Of a stretch of DNA of 40,251 nucleotides, positions 23,813 through 30,594 are shown piece after piece. The stretch is taken from NCBI GenBank assembly GCA_050945795.1, contig JBMNTP010000017.1, positions 1 to 40,251 on the forward strand, read 5' to 3'. Each line of letters begins with the position of its first letter. Positions within the stretch are counted from its first letter, which is position 1. This stretch comes from JBMNTP01 sp050945795 (GTDB taxonomy: Bacteria; Bacillota; Clostridia; Christensenellales; MGBC116941). The translations under genes and the position numbers were made by a program. Below the pieces are notes generated by a model that ran no database searches, was not told the origin of the DNA, and was given only the letters and a program-made list of their open reading frames with translations.

Positions 23813-24706
23813 TTAAGATATCAGGCCTTTGCTTTGCAGGAATTCTGTGACCACTTCGGCAATATCCCTGTTTTCAACATCAACCTCGTAGTTGAGCGCC
23901 GTAGTAGTTTCGTCGTCTATCTCTCCCGCCAGACGGTTAAGTATGTCTTTAAGTTCAGGATGCTTTTCAAGTACTTCGTTGCGTACGATAGGTGCCGCAT
24001 AATACGGAGGGAAGAACTGTCTGTCATCCTCTAGCAGTACGAGATTATACTGGAGTATAGGTGCGCTTGTAGCCGACTCAACAATAACATCGACATCCCT
24101 GCCGGCAACTGTTGGATACAGCAGTGTGATATCCATTTTTACAGGATCTCCTTTAAACGACATGTCATAGTACTCTATAAGGCCGTCGTAGCCGTCGTCG
24201 CGGTTAAAGAATTCATGCGCCGAGCCGAAAACCAGCTCATCCGATACTGCGGCAAGGTCGGAGATGGTGGTAAGGTTATATTCATCCGCCACCTCGGGAG
24301 AGACGATAACGGCATAAGTGTTGTTTAAGCCGAGCGGCTCCAGCCATGCTATATCGAGCTGCTCTTCAAAATCTTTTTTAACGATATCATACGCTTCATC
24401 GGGATCGCTAACAACTGGCAGCTCCAATAATGCCGTTAGCGCTGTGCCGGTATATTCCGGATAAATATCTATCTCATTGTTCTTAATAGCTTCAAAGCAA
24501 ATGAATGTACCGCCCATGTTCTGGTTGCGCTGCACCTTAAGGTCGGTATTATGCTCAATAACTTGAGCGAATACCTCGCTTAATACTATGCTCTCTGTGA
24601 AATTCTTGGAGCCGATTGTTATTGTGTCGTCCTTTGAGCCGCACCCCGTTAACACGAAGGTCAGTCCCACCAATACCAATAACACCATGCAAAGAATCTT
24701 TCTCAA
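23813..24706 (-). CDS. opuCC: osmoprotectant ABC transporter, substrate-binding lipoprotein
   Basis: This OpuAC/ProX-type lipoprotein binds quaternary ammonium osmolytes such as glycine betaine, carnitine or choline outside the cell. The 297-residue precursor has a signal peptide with lipobox LTGC (C22), then the family start IGSKNFTESIVLSE and the DIYPEYTGTALTA segment common to OpuC/OsmF proteins. It is the fourth gene of a minus-strand operon (ATPase, permease, permease, binding protein), 34 bases after the second permease. AGGAGG precedes the ATG. The substrate is inferred from family and context. Confidence 0.92.
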   Translation of the reverse strand: MRKILCMVLLVLVGLTFVLTGCGSKDDTITIGSKNFTESIVLSEVFAQVIEHNTDLKVQRNQNMGGTFICFEAIKNNEIDIYPEYTGTALTALLELPVVSDPDEAYDIVKKDFEEQLDIAWLEPLGLNNTYAVIVSPEVADEYNLTTISDLAAVSDELVFGSAHEFFNRDDGYDGLIEYYDMSFKGDPVKMDITLLYPTVAGRDVDVIVESATSAPILQYNLVLLEDDRQFFPPYYAAPIVRNEVLEKHPELKDILNRLAGEIDDETTTALNYEVDVENRDIAEVVTEFLQSKGLIS

Positions 24707-24740
24707 AATTATCCTCCTTTAATGTATTTAAAATTGTCTG

Positions 24741-25352
24741 TTATTTAGTTTCCGCGCGGTTTATAAGCCGCTTCTCAATACGACCCATAAAGAAGTCGAA
24801 TATTGCTGCCATAATTATTACGGGTATGGCACCGGATAGCAGCATCTGAAGGTTCTCAGTCTGAAAGCCCCTGAAAATCGGGCCGCCGAGGCCGCCTGCC
24901 CCTATCAATACGCCTAGCACCGCTATACCTAAAGAGGTAACTATCGAAATCTTAACTCCGGTGAAGATAAGCGGCAGTGCCAAAGGCAATTCAACCTGGA
25001 GCAAACGCTGCGTTCGTGTCATGCCCATGCCCTTTGCCGCGTCCTTTATATACGGCTCTATCTCTAAAAGGCCGGTGTGCGTGTTTCGCACAATAGGCAA
25101 AAGCGAGTAAAGTACAAGCCCGGCGATCATCGTAGCGTTGCCAAGCCCGAGCCATATCATCAATATAGCCAGCAGCGCCAAAGACGGTATGGTCTGAATT
25201 ATATCGGCTAATGCCAATATTAGTTTGCCTAAAGACGGCAGCCAATATCCTATAATGGCAAGTATTAGGCCAACCGCTACAGATATAACTCCGGCAATAA
25301 GCACTATTGCCAAATGCTCAAATATCCATCCCGCTAATAAGCTGGTATTCAT
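24741..25352 (-). CDS. opuCD: osmoprotectant ABC transporter, permease
   Basis: This 203-residue inner-membrane permease has about five to six membrane segments and the ABC-contact loop around KDAAKGMGMTRTQRLLQVELPLALP, where EAA-type residues touch the ATPase. It pairs with the other permease of the operon to form the channel. Its start overlaps the stop of that gene by four bases. The letter CD rather than CB is a convention, since both permeases are similar. Confidence 0.92.
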   Translation of the reverse strand: MNTSLLAGWIFEHLAIVLIAGVISVAVGLILAIIGYWLPSLGKLILALADIIQTIPSLALLAILMIWLGLGNATMIAGLVLYSLLPIVRNTHTGLLEIEPYIKDAAKGMGMTRTQRLLQVELPLALPLIFTGVKISIVTSLGIAVLGVLIGAGGLGGPIFRGFQTENLQMLLSGAIPVIIMAAIFDFFMGRIEKRLINRAETK

Positions 25353-26002
25353 TTGGCGCTAGCCTCCCTTCTAATGCCGCGCGGCGTTAAAGCGTTTTGT
25401 AAAAGACCTATTAAAAAGCTTGCAATGAGCGCGAGCAGCGCGGCGGGTATAGCGCCGGCGTAAATATGGTGGCGGCTGTATGTGCCGAGGCCTGTCCATA
25501 TCAAATCGCCTAGGCCACCCGCTCCTATTAATCCGGCAAGAGTTGCCCAGCTTATTATGTAAATCACCGACATTCGCAGGCCGCCGACTATGGACGCTAT
25601 CGCAAGAGGCAACTCCACCTGCATAAGTACCTGGGCATCTGTCATGCCTATGCCGCGCGCCGCCTCGACATAGCTGGGGTCAACTTCGTCTATGCCTGTA
25701 TATGTGTTGCGCAAAATAGGCAAGATAGCATATATCGCAAGCACCATTATGGCGGGCAGCGCTCCTATGCCAAAAAGGAGCCGCGCCAGACCTAAAAGCA
25801 CAAGGCTTGGAATGGTCTGTAATGTACCGGTGAAGGCGATTATATACTTCGCCGCTCTTTTGTGGCGAGACAGTATTATGCCGGCAGGTAGGGCTATAAT
25901 AAAGCCTATGCCGACAGAGATCACTACCAGCCATATATGCTGTCCGAACGCGCGCAACACTTCGGCCTGGTTCTTGCTTAAAAAGGCTATAAAGTCCTTC
26001 AC
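25349..26002 (-). CDS. opuCB: osmoprotectant ABC transporter, permease
   Basis: This is the first permease of the operon, 217 residues, with about six membrane segments and the ATPase contact loop VEAARGIGMTDAQVLMQVELPLA. It resembles the second permease throughout, as expected for a heterodimeric channel that arose by duplication. Start and stop overlap both neighbours by four bases, so the first three genes are translationally coupled. Confidence 0.92.
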   Translation of the reverse strand: MKDFIAFLSKNQAEVLRAFGQHIWLVVISVGIGFIIALPAGIILSRHKRAAKYIIAFTGTLQTIPSLVLLGLARLLFGIGALPAIMVLAIYAILPILRNTYTGIDEVDPSYVEAARGIGMTDAQVLMQVELPLAIASIVGGLRMSVIYIISWATLAGLIGAGGLGDLIWTGLGTYSRHHIYAGAIPAALLALIASFLIGLLQNALTPRGIRREASAK

Positions 26003-27126
26003 TCGTCATCACCCCACAGCGCTCCGCTCATAGCTTTTGCCATACTCGTTCTTGTTATAAGGCCGGCAACGGTGCTATCGTCGTTGAGCACTATTATAAA
26101 ATGCGCCGCCGATTCTAAAAGCCTGTTGAGAGTTTCTCGGGCGTCGTCGTTTATGCCGGCAGTAGGCGGCATATCTTCGTTTGTAAGCAGCTCGCCGATT
26201 AGTGACACGCCTTTGCCACGTTTTTTAATATCATCAATAGTAACAATGCCGAGATACTTTTCGTCGTCATCTATAACTATGACCATATTAACCTCGCGCC
26301 GTCCCATAAGGTCTATGCACTCAACAACTTTGCGGCTCTTTTTAACTCTAAGCGGTTTGTGTTTCATAAAGTCAGATGCTACAAGGTCGGGGCCTTCTGA
26401 GTTGTTATGGTGCCGGCCCATAAAACTGCGCACTGTATCTGTGGCGGGGGATTTAAGCATTTCACCCGGCGATGCCATCTGCTCAATTCGACCTTTATCC
26501 ATAAATACAATGGTATCGGCCAAAAGCAGCGCTTCGCCCATATCATGAGTTACAAAGACTATTGTTTTGTTAAGCTTTTGCTGCAGGCTTTTTATTTCTT
26601 CCTGCAAACCGTCGCGCGTTATGGGGTCGAGCGCTGAAAACGGCTCGTCCATAAGCACAATTGGCGGAGACGCCGCAAGCGCGCGCAAAACGCCTATGCG
26701 CTGCTGCTGACCGCCGGAAAGTTCCGAAGGGTACTTGTCGGCGTTTTCCTCATACGGCATGTTGACAAGCTCCAGCATTTCTCTGACGATTTTATCCCGC
26801 TTTGCTTTTGAATATCCCAAAAGCTTTGGCACGATGGATATATTCTGTGCTACCGTCATATTTGGAAAAAGGCCTATCTGCTGAATAACGTAGCCGATGG
26901 TACGGCGCAGCTTGACGGGGCTCATTTTAGCTATATCATTGCCGTTTACAAATATCTGCCCTTTTTCCGGCGTGATAAGCCGGTTAATACATTTTAGCGT
27001 TGTCGTTTTACCGCATCCGCTAGGTCCTACCAAAACAACAAACTGTCCTTCCTCGATCTCTAAACTTAGGTTGTCGAGTATAGTGGTGTCATCATATTTT
27101 TTGGTAACGTTTTTGAATTCGATCAT
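25999..27126 (-). CDS. opuCA: osmoprotectant ABC transporter, ATP-binding protein with CBS domains
   Basis: The 375-residue ATPase drives osmolyte import. It has Walker A GPSGCGKT (34-41), signature LSGGQ (136-140), Walker B VLMDEP (157-162) and a tandem CBS pair in the C-terminal ~120 residues (about 255-370). In related OpuA/OpuC ATPases these CBS domains sense ionic strength or bind c-di-AMP and inhibit transport. The gene is first in the operon and divergent from a BusR-like repressor, so c-di-AMP may act on both transcription and transport. That is inference. Confidence 0.95.
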   Translation of the reverse strand: MIEFKNVTKKYDDTTILDNLSLEIEEGQFVVLVGPSGCGKTTTLKCINRLITPEKGQIFVNGNDIAKMSPVKLRRTIGYVIQQIGLFPNMTVAQNISIVPKLLGYSKAKRDKIVREMLELVNMPYEENADKYPSELSGGQQQRIGVLRALAASPPIVLMDEPFSALDPITRDGLQEEIKSLQQKLNKTIVFVTHDMGEALLLADTIVFMDKGRIEQMASPGEMLKSPATDTVRSFMGRHHNNSEGPDLVASDFMKHKPLRVKKSRKVVECIDLMGRREVNMVIVIDDDEKYLGIVTIDDIKKRGKGVSLIGELLTNEDMPPTAGINDDARETLNRLLESAAHFIIVLNDDSTVAGLITRTSMAKAMSGALWGDDE

Positions 27127-27149
27127 TTTCGCTCCATTCCGACATAAAA

Positions 27150-27179
27150 TGACAACCTGTTATATTTATGAGGTTGTCA
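27150..27179. promoter_or_regulatory. candidate BusR operator before the opu operon
   Basis: TGACAACCT (27150-27158) and AGGTTGTCA (27171-27179) are perfect nine-base arms around a 12-base centre. The site begins just downstream of the opu start point and ends before the start codon, the right place to block transcription. Further half-sites (ATGTCA at 27214, ATGACAT at 27260) lie between the two divergent promoters. Confidence 0.7.
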
Positions 27180-27191
27180 AAAGATGTTCAA

Positions 27192-27220
27192 AGTATATTG
27201 TAAGTGCTAGAAGATGTCAA
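27192..27220 (-). promoter_or_regulatory. sigma-A promoter of the opu operon
   Basis: On the minus strand TTGACA (27220-27215), 17 bases, TATACT (27197-27192). The start point would be near 27185, next to the large dyad. The half-site TGTCA overlaps the -35 box. Confidence 0.8.
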
Positions 27221-27279
27221 GGCGAAAAGCTAAGGAAAAGACAAGAAAGGCGAGAAAAAATGACATAAATCGTGTTTGA

Positions 27280-27308
27280 TTGATTAGGCATCAAGGCTGT
27301 GATACACT
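27280..27308 (+). promoter_or_regulatory. promoter of the BusR-like gene
   Basis: TTGATT (27280-27285), 17 bases, TACACT (27303-27308). The ATGACAT half-site lies 14 bases upstream, so the same repressor could limit its own synthesis. Confidence 0.55.
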
Positions 27309-27344
27309 GAATTTAGAAATAAATCTTAGGATGGTGTTGATAAT

Positions 27345-27968
27345 TTGGACAGAAAGCCGGCTCAGCCGATATATGCGCGAATAGCATTTGATATTGCTCT
27401 TAGGATTCAAAAAGGGGAAATAAAAGAAAATTCAAAAATAATTGGTCGTTCGATATTGTCATCTGAGTATGGAGTTTCGCCCGAAACTATAAGAAAGGCG
27501 CTCAAGCTGCTTTCGGATATGGAAATCGTAAGAGTGCAGTCGAATTCCGGAGCGATTGTTATTTCGCGCGCCAATGCCGACGAATATATAAAACGTTTTG
27601 GCGAGTTTTCCGACTTAAAGGATATGTATACGAGGCTGACTAAATATATATCCGAGCAGGAAAAGCTGAATCAGCAGATTAAAAATACCGCTAAAGTGTT
27701 ATTTGAAACAAGCAGGCGTATGTCGGGGGCGAGCCCGTTTCAGACTTATGAAGCGCAAGTGCCGAAAGGCTCAAAGGTGGAGGGGCAGAGCATATCCGAT
27801 CTAAAATTCTGGCAGCAAACAAATGCCACTATTATAGCTATAAGACGAGAAGAAAACATAATACTATCGCCGGGACCGTTTATGGTATTGGAGGAGGACG
27901 ATACTATTATATTTGTGGGCGAAATAGAAACGGTGGACGCGGTTATATCCTTTCTAAAGGCTAATTGA
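27345..27968 (+). CDS. busR: GntR + RCK_C regulator, BusR-like c-di-AMP receptor
   Basis: This 207-residue protein joins an N-terminal GntR winged helix (1-75; ILSSEYGVSPETIRKALKLL) through a coiled coil (about 85-118) to a C-terminal RCK_C/TrkA_C domain (about 128-207; VEGQSISDLKFWQQTNATIIAI). This exact architecture defines BusR, which in lactococci and streptococci binds c-di-AMP and represses the betaine transporter genes busAB. Here it lies divergent to an OpuC-type transporter with palindromes between them. The TTG start follows TAGGATGG; there is no better ATG. It is intact and of family length. A potassium-related role is the alternative, given the RCK_C domain. Confidence 0.88.
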   Translation: MDRKPAQPIYARIAFDIALRIQKGEIKENSKIIGRSILSSEYGVSPETIRKALKLLSDMEIVRVQSNSGAIVISRANADEYIKRFGEFSDLKDMYTRLTKYISEQEKLNQQIKNTAKVLFETSRRMSGASPFQTYEAQVPKGSKVEGQSISDLKFWQQTNATIIAIRREENIILSPGPFMVLEEDDTIIFVGEIETVDAVISFLKAN

Positions 27969-28020
27969 GCAAAATACGATATATCTGAAAGTCTTTATGG
28001 CGTCATAGATAGAAGGGGCT

Positions 28021-28050
28021 AGAGGCTGCCGAAAACGGGCGGCCTCTTTT
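28021..28050 (+). terminator. terminator after the BusR-like gene
   Basis: AGAGGCTGCC (28021-28030) pairs over ten positions, one a G-T pair, with GGCGGCCTCT (28038-28047), followed by TTT. In the 281 bases between busR and hsp20 this is followed by A/T-rich sequence and then the heat-shock promoter. Confidence 0.85.
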
Positions 28051-28147
28051 GTTAATTTAGCGTGTATATGGATAAAAATATTAGGGCAGGAGATAATATT
28101 TTCAAGGCAAATATAAGAAGATTTGTGGAAAAACTTCAAAACAGCAC

Positions 28148-28175
28148 TTGACAACTGAGCCGGGTGTGTTACAAT
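28148..28175 (+). promoter_or_regulatory. sigma-A promoter of the hsp20 gene
   Basis: Perfect TTGACA (28148-28153), 16 bases, TACAAT (28170-28175). The CIRCE dyad begins five bases downstream, over the start point. Confidence 0.8.
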
Positions 28176-28179
28176 ATAA

Positions 28180-28206
28180 TTAGCACTCGACATTGAAGAG
28201 TGCTAG
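28180..28206 (+). promoter_or_regulatory. CIRCE element (HrcA operator)
   Basis: TTAGCACTC-N9-GAGTGCTAG matches the CIRCE consensus TTAGCACTC-N9-GAGTGCTAA at 17 of 18 arm positions, with the correct nine-base centre. HrcA, encoded elsewhere, should repress the hsp20 gene from here and release it on heat stress. Confidence 0.95.
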
Positions 28207-28249
28207 CAGGTGAAACAAATGAGTAGTAAGTCGTAAGGAGGTGTTTATT

Positions 28250-28696
28250 ATGTCGGGTTTAGTACCGTCCAACAGAAACAGGGGGTTGGCAAGACACGGA
28301 TTTAATGACCTGTACGGGATGTTCGACGACTTCTTCAGAGATATGACACCGTTTAATAACCGGTTGCTTAGGCAATCGACCTTCAGGCTTGACGTTCAGG
28401 ATAATGACAACGAGTATAAGGTTGAAGCGGAGTTACCAGGTGCCGATAAAAAGGACATCTCGGTGGATATGACGGATGGAAGGCTCACCATAAGTGTTGT
28501 ACATGACGAGGAAAAGGAAACCAAGGATAAAAACTACATACACAGGGAAAGAGTCTCCGGCTCCATGAGGCGCAGCGTATATTTACATGACGCCAAAGAT
28601 GAAGGAATTAAGGCAAGGTTCAAGAACGGTATTCTTGAGGTAGTTGTGCCTAAGGAAGCGGACGCAAAGAAGAACAGACCAATTGAAATTGAATAA
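28250..28696 (+). CDS. small heat shock protein (Hsp20/alpha-crystallin family)
   Basis: This ATP-independent holdase chaperone has 148 residues. The alpha-crystallin domain covers about 42-140 (FRLDVQDNDNEYKVEAELPG to GILEVVVPKE), with the GILEVVVPK strand that fits the family G-x-L motif, and the short N-terminal arm carries FDDFFRDM. The ATG at 28250 follows AAGGAGGTG; a GTG three codons earlier would sit too near that site. It is monocistronic under the CIRCE-controlled promoter and followed by two terminators. Confidence 0.95.
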   Translation: MSGLVPSNRNRGLARHGFNDLYGMFDDFFRDMTPFNNRLLRQSTFRLDVQDNDNEYKVEAELPGADKKDISVDMTDGRLTISVVHDEEKETKDKNYIHRERVSGSMRRSVYLHDAKDEGIKARFKNGILEVVVPKEADAKKNRPIEIE

Positions 28697-28706
28697 AGCA
28701 TATGTC

Positions 28707-28736
28707 AAACGCGCCGCAGCCTCCCTCGGCGCGTTT
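28707..28736 (+). terminator. first terminator after hsp20
   Basis: AAACGCGCCG (28707-28716) and CGGCGCGTTT (28727-28736) form a perfect ten-base stem with a ten-base loop, ending in TTT. Confidence 0.8.
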
Positions 28737-28741
28737 GTGAA

Positions 28742-28779
28742 TTTTAAAAGCCCGAAGAAATTCTCTTCGGGCTTTTAAA
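28742..28779. terminator. bidirectional terminator between hsp20 and the DUF1648 gene
   Basis: GCCCGAAGA (28750-28758) pairs with TCTTCGGGC (28764-28772) around a five-base loop, flanked by AAAA/TTTT and TTTT/AAAA runs that give a U-tract on either strand. It serves both convergent transcripts. Confidence 0.93.
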
Positions 28780-28794
28780 TATATACCGGAGTTT

Positions 28795-29925
28795 TTAGGT
28801 AAGCAGCATCGGCAGCATTATCGAAGCTATTATAAATAGTATCAACCCGCCAATCATAAACCATGAAGCTGGCCTCGCGAAGTTGTTCGTCATGCCAATG
28901 CCAAATCGCTTTTCAACGAATACTGCCGGATCGTCGGGGTTGTAATAGAAAGAGCCGAGCTTCCAGTATTTATCGTCGTCGCGGTCTATATATACATTGT
29001 CTTTGCTTTTAGCCTTGCGGCGAGCCCGGCCCAGCCTGGCGCCGCTTTGCCCTGTTTTTACAGATAGCCATATCGCACCGCCTATTATGCTTAGCGGCAG
29101 AACTGTTATAATCACCGTTATAAGAGCGTTGTTCATACCGGGTATCATCATTACCTGCGTTAGCCCCAGAACTATAAGGCATATATTGCCGCAGATTATC
29201 ATAAAGGCCGTCCAGTAGCGGCGGTATCTGTCGAATTTTTCTAAAGAGCCTTCGGGGTCTGACACTTCAACAGGCCGCTTTGTCTTTCTAAACGCTATGA
29301 ACACGAATACAAATATAGCGGCCATCAGTATTTGCATTGCGGGTATGAAAAGCATTGTGCGCGGCGTTTTTGGCATAAAACCGTCGGCTACGCCGTGCAT
29401 ATTAAAATGTATGGGTACAGGATCGGGCAAGAGGGGATAGATTATAATTAGCAATGCTACCGTAGCGGCTATAACAATGGCAAATGTAGTTAGCCACCAC
29501 GCCGAAATCGGCTTAGCCGCTGCGCTTATATCTGTAACCGCTACAGCTACCTGCTTTTTGCCGTCCGTCCAGCCTTGCTTGGCCTTATATTCTTTTATGC
29601 TGCGATGTGTTGATACATAATAAATAAAGTAGAAGAATATTTGTATAATCACTATGCTCATAAAAAGCCACATGAGCGCTTGCTCGCTTTTTATAATGCC
29701 TAAAAGGCGCGGTATATCAAGCAATGCTATACTTATAAGCCCTATAATTGACGATACAATTGCAAAGCGTTTTTTTATTTCTCTTATGTATTCATCGCCG
29801 CCGTACTCTTCCGGTACATACACGCCGAACACTATTGTTTTGCGCGCTATAAACGGCATTGTGGCATAGGCTACCGACTGCGCCAAAAGTGTAACGTGTA
29901 AAATAAGTTCTAATAGCCAATTCAT
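28795..29925 (-). CDS. DUF1648/DUF5808 integral membrane protein
   Basis: This 376-residue membrane protein has about seven to eight hydrophobic segments. The middle holds a DUF1648 signature (LPDPVPIHFNMHGVADGF, about residues 167-184), as in SdpI-type immunity proteins. The C-terminal part holds a DUF5808-like segment (DDKYWKLGSFYYNPDDP), after a basic RRKAKSK stretch. The function is unknown; SdpI relatives act in peptide-toxin immunity or signalling at the membrane. It overlaps the upstream GntR gene by four bases, so the regulator and this protein form one unit, as is common for YtrA-type regulators and the membrane systems they control. Confidence 0.85.
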   Translation of the reverse strand: MNWLLELILHVTLLAQSVAYATMPFIARKTIVFGVYVPEEYGGDEYIREIKKRFAIVSSIIGLISIALLDIPRLLGIIKSEQALMWLFMSIVIIQIFFYFIYYVSTHRSIKEYKAKQGWTDGKKQVAVAVTDISAAAKPISAWWLTTFAIVIAATVALLIIIYPLLPDPVPIHFNMHGVADGFMPKTPRTMLFIPAMQILMAAIFVFVFIAFRKTKRPVEVSDPEGSLEKFDRYRRYWTAFMIICGNICLIVLGLTQVMMIPGMNNALITVIITVLPLSIIGGAIWLSVKTGQSGARLGRARRKAKSKDNVYIDRDDDKYWKLGSFYYNPDDPAVFVEKRFGIGMTNNFARPASWFMIGGLILFIIASIMLPMLLT

Positions 29926-30317
29926 GTCATATCCCTCCTGCTTATATAATGATCGTATGATTTAGCGCACAATTTAAGATACTCCGCTCTTGATATACCG
30001 CCCGCCCTTGCTTCGGCGGCCGCGAGCATAAGCTGGTCTAGCACCGAGCCGGTTAACGCGGCGCTACCGCCTTCTTTTATAGTTTCAGACACCTTAACAC
30101 CTTTGTTGCGGACTATTGTTATAAACCCTTCCTGCTTTAGCACCGAATACGCCTTATTTACGGTATGAAGGTTTATACCAAGCTCTTTCGCGAGGTTTCT
30201 TACAGATGGCAATTCCTCGCCCGGCGACAGTCTGCCGTCGGCTATCCCGGCAACAATAGTGTTGCGTATTTGCAAATAAATGGGGCTATCGGAATCAAGT
30301 TCCAGAGTTATAATCAT
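29922..30317 (-). CDS. GntR-family regulator, YtrA type
   Basis: This 131-residue regulator has an N-terminal GntR winged helix (SPIYLQIRNTIVAGIADGRL to HTVNKAYSVLKQEGFI, about 10-70) and only a short C-terminal helical tail, the layout of the YtrA subfamily, which usually controls ABC exporters or membrane proteins in the same operon. The ATG at 30317 follows AGGAGGCG; a longer frame upstream runs through the promoter and is rejected. It is co-transcribed with the DUF1648 gene and preceded by a perfect ten-base dyad, so autoregulation is likely. Confidence 0.88.
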   Translation of the reverse strand: MIITLELDSDSPIYLQIRNTIVAGIADGRLSPGEELPSVRNLAKELGINLHTVNKAYSVLKQEGFITIVRNKGVKVSETIKEGGSAALTGSVLDQLMLAAAEARAGGISRAEYLKLCAKSYDHYISRRDMT

Positions 30318-30332
30318 TAAACAGCGCCTCCT

Positions 30333-30359
30333 ATCTGTTATATTAATAGTATAACAGAT
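30333..30359. promoter_or_regulatory. operator of the GntR/DUF1648 operon
   Basis: ATCTGTTATA-N7-TATAACAGAT is a perfect ten-base inverted repeat overlapping the -10 region. YtrA-type regulators bind such long dyads in their own promoters, so this is probably the autoregulatory site. Confidence 0.8.
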
Positions 30360-30374
30360 GACACAGACTGTCAA
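30346..30374 (-). promoter_or_regulatory. sigma-A promoter of the GntR/DUF1648 operon
   Basis: On the minus strand TTGACA (30374-30369), 17 bases, TACTAT (30351-30346); TATACT at a 15-base spacing is an alternative. The -10 lies inside the operator dyad. Confidence 0.7.
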
Positions 30375-30462
30375 TAAAAAAGGTAAGAGAAATTCATGTA
30401 AAATACAAAAAATATAGTTTTCCAATTGAAGGGCTGACGATATCACAAGCCGTATACTTACA

Positions 30463-30491
30463 TTGTATTTTTATCTGCGCTGATATATAAT
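30463..30491 (+). promoter_or_regulatory. sigma-A promoter of the ior operon
   Basis: TTGTAT (30463-30468), 17 bases, perfect TATAAT (30486-30491). It predicts a leader of about 97 nt before iorA. Confidence 0.75.
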
Positions 30492-30594
30492 ATTGTGGTA
30501 TTTATTTGGGTATCGGAGGTCTATACGGCCTATTGAGCACTGTGGCACAGGGTTTATATATAGCACCCGGCCGCATTTTAACGGAGGTTTACTA

